A stretch of DNA of 64,000 nt from JBKHYJ01 sp046565505 (GTDB lineage: Bacteria > Acidobacteriota > Blastocatellia > UBA7656). Below, one piece after another: positions 16,925 to 25,293 of this stretch. The notes under the pieces were generated by a model. That model had not been told where the DNA came from. It ran no database searches and was given only the letters and a program-made list of their open reading frames with translations. The first letter of the stretch is position 1. The number at the start of each line of letters is the position of its first letter. The DNA lies in NCBI GenBank assembly GCA_046565505.1, contig JBKHYJ010000076.1, positions 1 to 64,000 of the forward strand, read 5' to 3'. A program made the position numbers and the translations under genes.

Positions 16925-17072
16925 ATTTTGGATTTTAGATTTTGGATTTTGGATTGCGGGATAGGGAATAAACATTGATTTACGGCGCGCGCGTGGTAGG
17001 GACCTCTTCTGCTAATCCCGTGTTTCATGCCCGTGCCCGTTAATTCTCAATCCAAAATCTAAAATCCAAAAT
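16925..17072. repeat. A/T-rich inverted repeat element with heptamer arms, upstream of mfd
   Basis: Arms of 24 bases, ATTTTGGATTTTAGATTTTG... (16925-16948) and its exact complement (17049-17072), enclose 100 bases of ordinary sequence. The arms are built of heptamers TTTTGGA and TTTTAGA. The gene-proximal arm ends 6 bases from the mfd ATG, and the rest of the gap to the next gene (17230) holds nothing I recognise. Confidence 0.8.
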
Positions 17073-17229
17073 CGGATTGATTGTATCAAGCGGGTTATGG
17101 CGGAGGCAAAACCAACCCGCGCGCCGCGCGATTTGTGCATGCTGTTGCCAATCGAAATAGCCGTTTGCTACTATCTTATAAGCTGTCATCCGCAGCTAAA
17201 GCTCCCGTGCCGTTCTCGGAGGGTAACCA

Positions 17230-17838
17230 ATGAACAAACTGCCGCGCCCGCTCGTGATGATTGCCATCGCGGTGTCGCTCGCATGGGTCGCGGCCTTCGC
17301 CCGCGAGCTGGGCGCGCGGGAGGCGCGCGAGCGCGTAGCGGCCGCGCTCGGGCTCGACAAACCGGACGCCGTGCGCATCAAGAACATCAGCCCCGGCATG
17401 GGCGGCGAAGCCATAGTCGAGGCACAGTTTGACGCCTCGTTCCGCTTCACGCAGGGCAAGGACGGCAACTGGAATGCGGTCGAAGTCCGCACCGGCGACC
17501 GGAAGTGGGAATCCCTCGAATTGATTCAGACCGCCGTGCGCAAAGAGAAGGAGTTGAGGACGACCGCCGACATGCGCACGCTCGTCACGGCCCTCGAAGC
17601 GTTCCGGCGCGAGCGCGGCTTTTACGTCGAGGCCGACACGAACTCCGCACTGGTCGATAACCTATCCCCGCGCTACCTCAGCGCGATCATAAGGCTCGAC
17701 GCCTGGTCGCACGAATTCGAGTACAAAGGCTCGGCGACCGGCTACCGCCTCGCCAGCCTCGGGCCGGACGGCAAGCCGCGGACCGGCGACGAGATCGTCA
17801 TCGAGAACGGTCAACTGGTGAAGGGGGCGACCGAGTGA
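17230..17838 (+). CDS. Exported protein with GspG-like C-terminal domain
   Basis: A 202-residue protein with an N-terminal hydrophobic segment (about residues 8-24) that reads as a signal anchor, not a prepilin leader. The N-terminal half (30-105) is unrecognised. The C-terminal half (about 112-200) has the type II secretion major pseudopilin layout: ADMRTLVTALEAFRRERGFY, then DAWSHEFEYKG, LASLGPDGKP and GDEIVIENGQL. It lacks the G/FTLxE processing site of true pseudopilins. GGAGGG precedes the ATG. Its stop overlaps the GTG start of the next gene (GTGA), so both are coupled. Its role is unknown and it may act outside the secretion pilus. Confidence 0.7.
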   Translation: MNKLPRPLVMIAIAVSLAWVAAFARELGAREARERVAAALGLDKPDAVRIKNISPGMGGEAIVEAQFDASFRFTQGKDGNWNAVEVRTGDRKWESLELIQTAVRKEKELRTTADMRTLVTALEAFRRERGFYVEADTNSALVDNLSPRYLSAIIRLDAWSHEFEYKGSATGYRLASLGPDGKPRTGDEIVIENGQLVKGATE

Positions 17839-18344
17839 CATCTAATCCCGAATCCGACGCCCGTCAATCGCGCGTAGCCGAAGCCCACCGCAAAGCGAAG
17901 ATGATCGTACTCGTGCTGGCGGCGAGCATAGTCGTCTACACAGTCGCCGGACTCCTGGTGCTGAACGCGCGGCAGCCGCGCGTCGTATCTTCGTACGTGC
18001 CCATGCCGTTTTACGTGGCCGCGCTTTTCCTGGCGCTCGGGTCGATAGCCTTGCGGCGCGCGCAGATGCGCCGCCTGCGGCTGGAAGTGGTGGCGGGCCT
18101 GCGCGGCACGGGCGGCCTGATAAATCATTTCCTCCAGGTGGCGGTCGTGTCGGCGGCGCTCGCCGAAATCATAGGAGTGCTCGCGCTGGCGGTCGTCTTT
18201 TTCGGCGGCGACGAGGCGGCCGTAATCAGGCTCGGCGTGGTGGGCCTGGTCGTAGCGCTGATCGCATACCCGCGTCGGGCCGCATGGCAGCGGGCGGTGG
18301 ATTATTACGCCGCCACCATGCCCGGCGTCACGGAGACGCGGTGA
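17835..18344 (+). CDS. Four-helix membrane protein, unknown
   Basis: A 169-residue protein beginning with GTG that overlaps the stop of the preceding gene by four bases. Four hydrophobic segments are visible (about residues 27-47, 55-75, 98-125 and 128-148). The cytoplasmic ends are charged. No conserved motif was recognised. Coupling to the GspG-like protein suggests that the two act together at the inner membrane. Confidence 0.7.
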   Translation: MTSNPESDARQSRVAEAHRKAKMIVLVLAASIVVYTVAGLLVLNARQPRVVSSYVPMPFYVAALFLALGSIALRRAQMRRLRLEVVAGLRGTGGLINHFLQVAVVSAALAEIIGVLALAVVFFGGDEAAVIRLGVVGLVVALIAYPRRAAWQRAVDYYAATMPGVTETR

Positions 18345-18465
18345 ACGCGCAATCGTGGCCCTTGTTTCGGCCCCAAGACCTCACATTGGAATTGCGGGTT
18401 CGGGATTCGCGAACCGGCGGGCTCGTACAGAGAACAGAAATAGAGAAGAGAAAGGAAGTACGGAT

Positions 18466-20610
18466 TTGAAAAAGGATACGTTGATAAAGAGCATGGCCGT
18501 CGTGCTTGCCCTGTCGCTGGCGCCCGCGGGCGCTGCCGCGCGGCAGGCCGGCGCGGGCGTGAAACCGGCTCCTGCGGCCGGTTCTGAGGCCGCGGCACAG
18601 GAAAACAAGGACGCGCAATCTACGGACAAGAGGGCGCAGGCTGCCCGGAAGTACCTGGAAGGCAGGAGGCTCGAAGAGGCCGGCAATTTCCCGGGCGCGG
18701 TCACCGCTTATAGGGAAGCCATCGCGCTCGACCCGCAGTCGGTTGACCTGCGCGTGACGCTCGGGTCGCTCTACCTCAAGAGCCGCAACGTCATCGACGC
18801 CGAGGCGCAGGCGCAGGAGGCCAGGAAGCTCGCGCCGGATAACATCGAGACGCACAAGCTGCTCGCGCGCGTCTACCTCGCCCAGTCGTTCGTCGGGACC
18901 GCAACGGATAAGGAGAAGGTCCGCGCCGCGATCAAAGAGCTTGAGGACGTGGTCAAGCTGAACGCCAAGGCGAAGATCGAAATCAATAACGACGAGGCGC
19001 CAGTGCTCACGGTGCTCGGTGGGCTGTACCTCTCGCTCGACGAGCAGGACAAGGCTCTCGACGCGCTCAAGCGTGTCTCAGAGGGCGACGTGTCCGACGA
19101 CGAATCACATTACGAGCTTGCGAAGGTCTACTACCAGAAGAACAAGTTCCGCGAGGCCGCCGCCGCCGCGCGCAAGGCGTATGACATCAATCAGAAGGCC
19201 CCCGACGCCCGCAAGACGAATGCCTACGCCGGGCTGCTCGCCAAGTCGCTCCTGCGCATAGGCCGCACGCAGGAGGCGCTCGACATTTATAAGAAAGCCA
19301 TCGGGGTCAAAGAACCCTCGCCCAGGGACGCCGTGGTGAAGGGCGACGACGACGACGCGCAGAAGAATGGGCTGCCCACCTCGCCGCTCGTCTTCGATTA
19401 CGCCGAGGCGCTCGTGTTCGCCGGTCGCTACGACGAGGCGACAAAGCTGCTCGACCCCATTATCAAAAATGTCCGCAAAGAGTCGCCCGCTTACCTGGCC
19501 GCCGTCCGAATTACCGCCGACGCGCTCAAGCGGTCCGGCAAGCGCGACCAGGTCGTGCAGATGCTTGAGGCCGCTTTGAAGGGGCAGGACGTTTCCGAGA
19601 GCCTTCCGATTCTGTACTCGCTCGCGGAAACCTACGAAGACATGCTTCAGTTCGACAAGGCGATTCAGACCTACGAGGAGGCCCTGTCGTCAATCGTCAA
19701 CCCGGATGGGACGGTCAACAGCAACGAACAGGACAAGCAGGCGGCCGCGGCCGTCCTCCAGCGCATCGGGCTCGCCTACAGGCTCGCCGGCAAGCGCGAC
19801 AAGGCGATGCAGACGTTCGAGCGTATGAAGAAAGTGCTCGGCCCGGACAGCCCGCGCGCGGACCAGCTCATCATAGACACCCTGTTGAACGAGGGCAAAA
19901 ACCAGGAGGCTCTGGAGGCGGCGACCGCCGCGGCCAAGCGCTTCCCCGACGAGCGGTCCTTGAAGTTTTACAGGGCGCAGGCTGCGGGCCGGGCCGGGGA
20001 CCTCAAGACCGCCGACGACATCCTGCGCGGGATGCTGAAGAACAGTCCCGAGGACGCCGACGTTTACCTCTTCTGGTCGAGCGTGCAGCTCGAGGCGAAC
20101 ATGCTGAAAGAGGCCGAGGAGAACGTGCGCAAGGCCATCAGCATCGACCCGAACGACCTCAACCCTCTCGTGACGCTGTCGAGCATACAGGACCGGCAGA
20201 AGAAGTATAAGGAGTCCGAGGCGACGCTGAAAAAGGCGCTCGAGATAGACCCGGACAACGCGACGATTCTCAACAACCTGGGTTACTTTCTCGCGGACCG
20301 CAACGAGCGGTTGGACGAGGCCGAAAGGCTGATCCGCCGCGCCGTCAACATCGAGCCCACGAACGGCTCGTTCCTCGATTCGCTCGGGTGGCTGCTCTAC
20401 AGGCAGGGCAAGATTCAGGAGGCGCAGAAATACCTGGAGCAGGCGGTCGTCTATTCGCAACGCTCGGCGACGATACGCGATCACCTGGGCGACCTCTACA
20501 AGAAGCAGGGGCAGACGCAGAAGGCGCGCGAGAAGTGGGAAGAGGCTCTGAAACTCGCCACCGAGCCCGACGAGATAAAGAAGATCAAAGAGAAACTCGA
20601 TAAGAAGTAG
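18466..20610 (+). CDS. Large exported TPR protein
   Basis: A 714-residue protein with a signal peptide (about residues 1-27) and a low-complexity stretch. About 14 tetratricopeptide repeats cover the rest, for example AREKWEEAL and the run IDPDNATILNNLGYFLADRN. It resembles periplasmic or outer-membrane TPR assembly proteins; a specific partner cannot be named. The frame extends upstream to 18355, but AAAGGAAG at 18451-18458 points to TTG at 18466 (LKKDTLIK), which places the signal peptide at the N-terminus. The gene follows the membrane protein gene by about 120 bases on the same strand. Confidence 0.85.
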   Translation: MKKDTLIKSMAVVLALSLAPAGAAARQAGAGVKPAPAAGSEAAAQENKDAQSTDKRAQAARKYLEGRRLEEAGNFPGAVTAYREAIALDPQSVDLRVTLGSLYLKSRNVIDAEAQAQEARKLAPDNIETHKLLARVYLAQSFVGTATDKEKVRAAIKELEDVVKLNAKAKIEINNDEAPVLTVLGGLYLSLDEQDKALDALKRVSEGDVSDDESHYELAKVYYQKNKFREAAAAARKAYDINQKAPDARKTNAYAGLLAKSLLRIGRTQEALDIYKKAIGVKEPSPRDAVVKGDDDDAQKNGLPTSPLVFDYAEALVFAGRYDEATKLLDPIIKNVRKESPAYLAAVRITADALKRSGKRDQVVQMLEAALKGQDVSESLPILYSLAETYEDMLQFDKAIQTYEEALSSIVNPDGTVNSNEQDKQAAAAVLQRIGLAYRLAGKRDKAMQTFERMKKVLGPDSPRADQLIIDTLLNEGKNQEALEAATAAAKRFPDERSLKFYRAQAAGRAGDLKTADDILRGMLKNSPEDADVYLFWSSVQLEANMLKEAEENVRKAISIDPNDLNPLVTLSSIQDRQKKYKESEATLKKALEIDPDNATILNNLGYFLADRNERLDEAERLIRRAVNIEPTNGSFLDSLGWLLYRQGKIQEAQKYLEQAVVYSQRSATIRDHLGDLYKKQGQTQKAREKWEEALKLATEPDEIKKIKEKLDKK
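18561..18583. repeat. 23-base repeat, copy 1 (inside TPR gene)
   Basis: The sequence from GAAACCGGCT to CGGCCGGTT is identical over 23 bases to 42645-42667. Here it is coding (KPAPAAGS) in the low-complexity region behind the signal peptide. The other copy forms a terminator-like hairpin. Confidence 0.85.
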
Positions 20611-20614
20611 TGCG

Positions 20615-20648
20615 CGGCCGGGGGCCCGGGACTCCCGGTCCGGCCTTT
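20615..20648 (+). terminator. Hairpin after the TPR gene
   Basis: An imperfect GC-rich stem (GGCCGG...CCGGGACTCCCGG...CCGGCC) begins five bases after the stop codon and is followed by TTTGTG. It is a plausible terminator of the TPR gene. Confidence 0.5.
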
Positions 20649-20783
20649 GTGGGCTTTGCCGAAAAAGTCAGGCTGAAGCGCAAGGTCTTGAATCCATTTG
20701 TGGGGCGCTTCCACGACTAATAGGCTTTTTGCGCAGAGCCACCTTTCGCTTTTAAGATGACTGGCCGCGCGGGCCGGATTTTG

Positions 20784-20792
20784 TGTTACTAT
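20784..20792 (+). promoter_or_regulatory. Extended -10 promoter for CAP-domain gene
   Basis: TGTTACTAT matches an extended -10 (TGn plus TACTAT) 59 bases upstream of the CAP-domain gene. No convincing -35 lies at the right distance. Confidence 0.35.
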
Positions 20793-20850
20793 ATTTGCCC
20801 CAGAGGTTGATTCTCCGGCGCAGCTTAAGATCGGGCGTATTCAAGATAGT

Positions 20851-21504
20851 ATGTATATGAGAAAAAGGTCTGGCCTTTGTATTTCTATCGCGGCGGCGGT
20901 ACTCGCGCTCTCGCCATTGTTCGCCGGTCGCGCGAACTCGCAGCAATCGGCCGGCGTGTTCGTAGGCCGGGGCCAGGTGGCGCGGCGCGGGGTCCAAAAC
21001 GACCGCGCCCCCGAGCCCCGCCCCGCGAATCGCGATTCACGCCCCGGCGAGTCCGGCGCGGAAGACGACGGGTTGAAGCCGATGGTTTCAGGCCGCGGGC
21101 TCCGCGAGATCAAGTCGCTTGAGGAACAGTGCCTCGACGAAGTGAACCGCGTGCGCAAGGCCCACAACCTCATGCCGCTGGAATTGTCGGAAGAGTTGCT
21201 TGAGGTGGCGCGCGATTACAGCCGCCGGATGGCCGAGGAAGGTTTCTTCGCGCACAACGACCCGGAGGGGCAGACCGTTCGCGAGCGCATCAGCAAGGCG
21301 CACATCAGGTGGCATGTCGTCGGCGAGAACCTCGCCTACTCGAACGGCTACATCAACCCCGTGGCGGCGAGCATGTCCGGGTGGATGGATAGCCCCGGCC
21401 ACCGCCGCAACATACTCGACCCCGATTGGCGGCAGACGGCCATCGGCGCCTGGATCAGCTCGAACGGCACGGTCTATTTCACGGAGATATTTCTTAAAGA
21501 GTGA
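20851..21504 (+). CDS. Secreted CAP-domain (SCP/PR-1, YkwD-like) protein
   Basis: A 217-residue protein with a signal peptide (residues 1-30), a low-complexity Pro/Arg-rich linker (35-85) and a CAP domain (about 92-215). The domain shows FFAHNDPEG, GENLAYS, GWMDSPGHRRNIL and a terminal TEIFLK, the diagnostic CAP blocks with both conserved His residues. Bacterial CAP proteins are secreted or surface-exposed and their biochemical activity is generally unsettled. A second in-frame ATG lies at 20857. The next gene, ispE, starts 54 bases downstream on the same strand. Confidence 0.88.
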   Translation: MYMRKRSGLCISIAAAVLALSPLFAGRANSQQSAGVFVGRGQVARRGVQNDRAPEPRPANRDSRPGESGAEDDGLKPMVSGRGLREIKSLEEQCLDEVNRVRKAHNLMPLELSEELLEVARDYSRRMAEEGFFAHNDPEGQTVRERISKAHIRWHVVGENLAYSNGYINPVAASMSGWMDSPGHRRNILDPDWRQTAIGAWISSNGTVYFTEIFLKE

Positions 21505-21558
21505 CCGGCTCGCCGCGGGCGGTTATCGGCGAATGAAGCGGGATGACTTTACCTGGAT

Positions 21559-22482
21559 ATGGGCCTGCACTCTCCGACCACAGGTAACCGGCAGGCGGCA
21601 GGCGACAAGCCGCCGATCCGCGTAAGGTCTTACGCAAAGATCAACTGGACGCTGGATGTAATCTTCAAACGGGAAGACGGGTTCCACGAGCTCCGCACGA
21701 TCTACCAGACCGTATCGCTCCATGATACGCTCCGCATAAGCGGCACCCCAAACGCAATCGAAATTACCTGCGACGACAGCCGGGTCCCCGCGGACGAGAC
21801 GAACCTCGTGCACAGGGCGGCGACCGCCTTGCGGCGCGCGGCGGGCGTGAGGGCGGGCGCGCGGGTCGAGATAGAAAAGCGCATCCCGGTGGCGGCCGGC
21901 CTCGGCGGCGGGTCTTCAAACGCGGGCGCGGCGCTGCTCGGGTTGGCGCGGTTGTGGGGGGCCGAGGTGGCCGAGCGCGACCTGGTCGAACTGGCGATGG
22001 ACCTGGGGTCTGACGTGCCGTTTTTCTTAGTCGGCGGGACGGCGCTGGGCGTCGGCCGCGGCGAGGAAGTCTACCCCATCGAGCAAGCCCGCTGCGAGCA
22101 TTTACTGCTGGTAAATCCGGGCTTTGCCGTGTCGACTGCGGCGGCATACGGGAGGCTTTCCCGGTTGACAAGGGCCGAGTCGCCTCGTATCATACCTTTT
22201 ACTTTATTTGCCGCGAAGGCTGCTCTACCGCTTGCGGCGAGCAACGATCTGGAACCGGTTGTTTCAGCCGCTCACCCTGAAATTGCGGAATTAAAACGTA
22301 GGCTGCTGGGCCTGGGCGCACAGCACGCTTTGATGAGCGGCAGCGGCGCGACCGTGTTCGGGGTCTTTGACAATTCGGGGGCCAGCGCGCGGGCGGAATC
22401 CGAGATGCGGGCCGCCGGTCATTGGGCCGAGCGCGCTCGCGCGATAAGTCGTCAGGAATACAAAGACACGATCTTCGGATGA
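21559..22482 (+). CDS. ispE: 4-diphosphocytidyl-2-C-methyl-D-erythritol kinase
   Basis: A 307-residue GHMP kinase that phosphorylates CDP-methylerythritol in the non-mevalonate isoprenoid pathway. The N-terminal YAKINWTLDV and the ATP loop PVAAGLGGGSSNAGA (about residues 112-126) are diagnostic. LMSGSGATVFG near the C-terminus is the third GHMP motif. The first 20 residues before IRVRSYAKIN are longer than usual, and the ribosome-binding site is weak. In many bacteria ispE lies directly upstream of prs, as here with a tRNA gene in between. Confidence 0.95.
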   Translation: MGLHSPTTGNRQAAGDKPPIRVRSYAKINWTLDVIFKREDGFHELRTIYQTVSLHDTLRISGTPNAIEITCDDSRVPADETNLVHRAATALRRAAGVRAGARVEIEKRIPVAAGLGGGSSNAGAALLGLARLWGAEVAERDLVELAMDLGSDVPFFLVGGTALGVGRGEEVYPIEQARCEHLLLVNPGFAVSTAAAYGRLSRLTRAESPRIIPFTLFAAKAALPLAASNDLEPVVSAAHPEIAELKRRLLGLGAQHALMSGSGATVFGVFDNSGASARAESEMRAAGHWAERARAISRQEYKDTIFG

Positions 22483-22574
22483 CCCGAGCCAGTCGATGGG
22501 TGGAGATTGATTCGGTGGTTTAGAAATAATCCTCAACGCAATAAGACCCAAATCATAATCGTCGTGAAGTAGAC

Positions 22575-22651
<77 letters not shown>

Positions 22652-22658
22652 GGGCAAC

Positions 22659-22692
22659 TGTGAAGGATGAGCGCCGGCGCTCATCCTTCACA
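22659..22692. terminator. Perfect 34-bp palindrome between tRNA-Gln and prs
   Basis: From TGTGAAGG to CCTTCACA the sequence is a perfect palindrome with GCGCCGGCGC at its centre. It begins eight bases after the tRNA CCA. It can fold into a 15-16 bp hairpin that would end the tRNA transcript, although only CTCTCTTA follows instead of a U-run. It also lies directly ahead of the prs ribosome-binding site. Confidence 0.7.
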
Positions 22693-22712
22693 CTCTCTTA
22701 TGTGGAGGCCAT

Positions 22713-23651
22713 GTGAAAATAAAGGTCTTTTCAGGTAACGCAAACAGGCGGCTCGCTGAAGAGATCTGCCAGCACCTGGGGATCGAGATCGGCAGGGCTA
22801 ACACGGGAAGGTTTTCCGACGGCGAATACAACTTCCAGATCATGGAAAATGTGCGCGGCGAAGACTGCTTCCTCGTCCAGCCCACATGCCCGCCGGTCGA
22901 TTCGAACTTGATGGAGTTGCTGATCATGCTGGACGCTTTTCGGCGCTCGTCGGCCAAGCGGATCACGGCGGTGATACCTTACTACGGGTACGCGCGCAAG
23001 GACCGCAAAGACAGGCCGAGGGTGCCGATCTCCTCCAAGCTCGTCGCCAACTTGATAACGGAGGCGGGCGCCGACCGCGTGCTGTTGTTCGACCTGCACG
23101 CGGGCCAGATTCAAGGGTTCTTTGATATACCGGCCGACCACCTGTTCGCCGCGCCCGTGCTGGTCGGCTACTTCCATGACTTGAAGCTGCCGAACCTGAC
23201 GGTCGTCGCCCCCGACGCCGGGGGAGTGGAGCGCGCGCGCGCCTACGCCAAGCGGCTTGGCGCGGACCTCGCGATCATAGACAAGCGGCGCGATTACGAC
23301 CGGCAGGGCGAAGTCGAGGTGTTACACGTCGTCGGCGCGGTCAGGGGGCGAACGGCGTTAATCATAGACGATATGATCGACACGGCGGGCACGCTTGTGA
23401 AGGCGGCCGAGGCGCTCAAGAGCAACGGGGCTGATACGGTCTACGCGTCGGCCACGCATGCGGTGCTGAGCGGCCCCGCCATTGAAAGAATCGAAGACTC
23501 GTCCATTAAAGAGATCGTCGTTACGAACACTATACCGACAGAGAACGCCTGCCGCTCCCCGAAGATAAAATGCCTAAGCGTGGCGAATCTTCTGGCCGAG
23601 GCGATCCTGTCAATTCACGACGAAACGTCCGTGAGTAAGTTGTTTATTTAA
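22713..23651 (+). CDS. prs: Ribose-phosphate pyrophosphokinase (PRPP synthetase)
   Basis: A 312-residue class I PRPP synthetase that makes PRPP from ribose 5-phosphate and ATP for nucleotide, His and Trp synthesis. Visible motifs: GRFSDGE near residue 32, YYGYARKDRKDRPR (about 93-106) for ATP binding, DLHAGQIQGFF (about 128) for the metal-binding loop, and IIDDMIDTAGT (about 216) for the PRPP loop. GTG is the start, with GGAGG six bases upstream. Full length and gene order ahead of rplY-pth are typical. Confidence 0.97.
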   Translation: MKIKVFSGNANRRLAEEICQHLGIEIGRANTGRFSDGEYNFQIMENVRGEDCFLVQPTCPPVDSNLMELLIMLDAFRRSSAKRITAVIPYYGYARKDRKDRPRVPISSKLVANLITEAGADRVLLFDLHAGQIQGFFDIPADHLFAAPVLVGYFHDLKLPNLTVVAPDAGGVERARAYAKRLGADLAIIDKRRDYDRQGEVEVLHVVGAVRGRTALIIDDMIDTAGTLVKAAEALKSNGADTVYASATHAVLSGPAIERIEDSSIKEIVVTNTIPTENACRSPKIKCLSVANLLAEAILSIHDETSVSKLFI

Positions 23652-23666
23652 CGGGGCCGGCGAATT

Positions 23667-23690
23667 TGAAATCTCGGACCCGAGATTTCA
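23667..23690. terminator. Hairpin between prs and rplY
   Basis: TGAAATCTCGG and CCGAGATTTCA are perfect complements separated by AC, a ten-pair stem with a four-base loop located 16 bases after the prs stop. No U-tract. It could be a partial terminator or an mRNA stabiliser between prs and rplY. Confidence 0.6.
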
Positions 23691-23727
23691 GGCGCGCCCG
23701 CGCCCGACACACTATTCGGAGTTAGGT

Positions 23728-24402
23728 ATGATTAAAGATTTAACGATCAACGCGCGGTCACGCGAGGGGCTGCTTGGCAAGGGCCACACCCGCCGCCTGC
23801 GCGCGCAGGGGATGATCCCGATCGCCGTCTATGGCGAAGGGAAGGAGCCTTTTGCCGTCGCCGTGAGCGCCAGAGAGATTGCCAACATTTTGCGCTCCGA
23901 CACGGGCCATAACACAATATTCAAGCTCGCGCTGCCGGACGGGAACGGCGACGGCGAGCCGGCCACCGTCATCATCAAAGATTATCAGGTTGACCCGGTG
24001 AAGGGCCGCCTGCTGCACGCGGACTTGATGCGGCTCTCTATGACCACGGCCACGCACGTGAGCGTCGCGGTAGAGACCACGGGCGAGCCCGTCGGCGTGA
24101 AGCTTGAGGGCGGTATACTCGAATTGCAGCTTCGCGAGCTCATGGTCGAGTGCCTCCCGGGCGACATACCTGAGAACTTGCGGGTTGACGTGGCGAACCT
24201 TCACGTGGGCGACCATGTGACGGCCGCGGACCTGGTCTATGACCGCGATAAGATCAAACTGCTCGTGGACGAGGGCCAGATAATCGCCGGCGTGCTCGCC
24301 CCGCGTATGGCAGAGGAGGCGGCGCCCACGGCCGGCGAGGCCGAGGCGGCCGCGGGCGGCGAGCCCGAGGTCATCAAGAAGGGCAAGACTGACGAGGAGT
24401 AG
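23728..24402 (+). CDS. rplY: 50S ribosomal protein L25, long (CTC) form
   Basis: A 224-residue L25/TL5/CTC-type protein that binds 5S rRNA. The N-terminal L25 domain spans about residues 5-95 (LLGKGHTRRLRAQGMIPIAVYG) and the second beta domain about 100-190. An Ala/Glu-rich tail of about 30 residues ends in KKGKTDEE. The CTC form with two domains is usual outside enterobacteria. It sits in the conserved order prs-rplY-pth. Confidence 0.95.
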   Translation: MIKDLTINARSREGLLGKGHTRRLRAQGMIPIAVYGEGKEPFAVAVSAREIANILRSDTGHNTIFKLALPDGNGDGEPATVIIKDYQVDPVKGRLLHADLMRLSMTTATHVSVAVETTGEPVGVKLEGGILELQLRELMVECLPGDIPENLRVDVANLHVGDHVTAADLVYDRDKIKLLVDEGQIIAGVLAPRMAEEAAPTAGEAEAAAGGEPEVIKKGKTDEE

Positions 24403-24414
24403 GGGCCGCGCTAC

Positions 24415-24457
24415 GGGGGCCGGTTCGTATCCCGCCTGCCCCTGGCTTCCGGCCCCC
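24415..24457. terminator. Hairpin between rplY and pth
   Basis: GGGGGCCGG (24415-24423) pairs with CCGGCCCCC (24449-24457), 9 bp around a 25-base loop, ending 10 bases before the pth ATG. It may limit read-through or occlude the pth start; no U-tract. Confidence 0.45.
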
Positions 24458-24467
24458 GACCCCTGCT

Positions 24468-25055
24468 ATGAGGCTGATAGTCGGGCTTGGCAATCCGGGG
24501 CGAGAGTACGAGGCGACGCGCCATAACCTCGGGTTTATGGTCATTGATAGATTGTTTGCGCGGGCTGGCGGGCGGCGCTTCCGCGACGAGGCGAACGCGA
24601 AGGTCGCCGAGGCGACGGTCGCCGGTGAGCGCGTCGTGCTGGCGAAGCCGCAGACGTTTATGAACCTGAGCGGCGGGGCGGTCCGCCCCCTGCTCGAACG
24701 TTACGGCGGCGCGGACGCGGCGAACCTCATCGTTTCGTCTGACGACGTTGCCCTGCCGTTCGGCATGATAAGAGTGCGGCCGGGCGGGAGCGCCGGCGGG
24801 CAGAAGGGCCTGAAGTCAATCATAGAGCGACTCGGCACTGATAAATTCCCGCGCGTGCGACTGGGCGTCAAGCCGGACCACCCGCTCGGCGACCTTTCGA
24901 GCTTCGTGCTCTCGCCCATCCCGAAGCGAGACTACGAAGCCCTTGAAAAGATGCTCGACCGCGCGGCGGACGCCATAGAGGTCATGCTGGCCGAAGGCGT
25001 CGAGCGCGCGATGGCGCTCTTCAACGAGCGCGCAAGGCCCGGCGCCGTTGATTAG
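24468..25055 (+). CDS. pth: Peptidyl-tRNA hydrolase
   Basis: A 195-residue Pth that releases peptides from prematurely dissociated peptidyl-tRNA. It starts MRLIVGLGNPGREYEATRHN, with Asn10 and the catalytic His20. The conserved Asp of VSSDDVALPFG is near residue 90, and GGSAGGQKGLKSI follows. The length is canonical. There is no clear ribosome-binding site because the ATG lies just behind a GC-rich hairpin; translation may be coupled to upstream RNA structure. Confidence 0.96.
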   Translation: MRLIVGLGNPGREYEATRHNLGFMVIDRLFARAGGRRFRDEANAKVAEATVAGERVVLAKPQTFMNLSGGAVRPLLERYGGADAANLIVSSDDVALPFGMIRVRPGGSAGGQKGLKSIIERLGTDKFPRVRLGVKPDHPLGDLSSFVLSPIPKRDYEALEKMLDRAADAIEVMLAEGVERAMALFNERARPGAVD

Positions 25056-25293
25056 GCCCAGGGCGTTCGCATGGGTCGGCGCTTCGCCACCATGCCGCGC
25101 GTGACCTCCGGCAAAAGGCTCTGTTCTTTCTCAAGAGGTTCAATCGTGAACTTCCTTGCTCCGGCCTCGGGGCCGGGGCTTAACCGTAGCGCCTTCGCCA
25201 TTGCGAGCGGTGAACGGGGGTGGCAGTTTCATACCCTCTTATTCGCCCTTTAAGAACGGCGCGAAGTCAATCCAAAAGGAGGATGTCTCTCTA

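Noticed and set aside
16919..16975. Upstream extension of Mfd to the ATG at 16975
   Set aside because: The extension is encoded by an A/T-rich heptamer repeat and adds residues not expected at the Mfd N-terminus.
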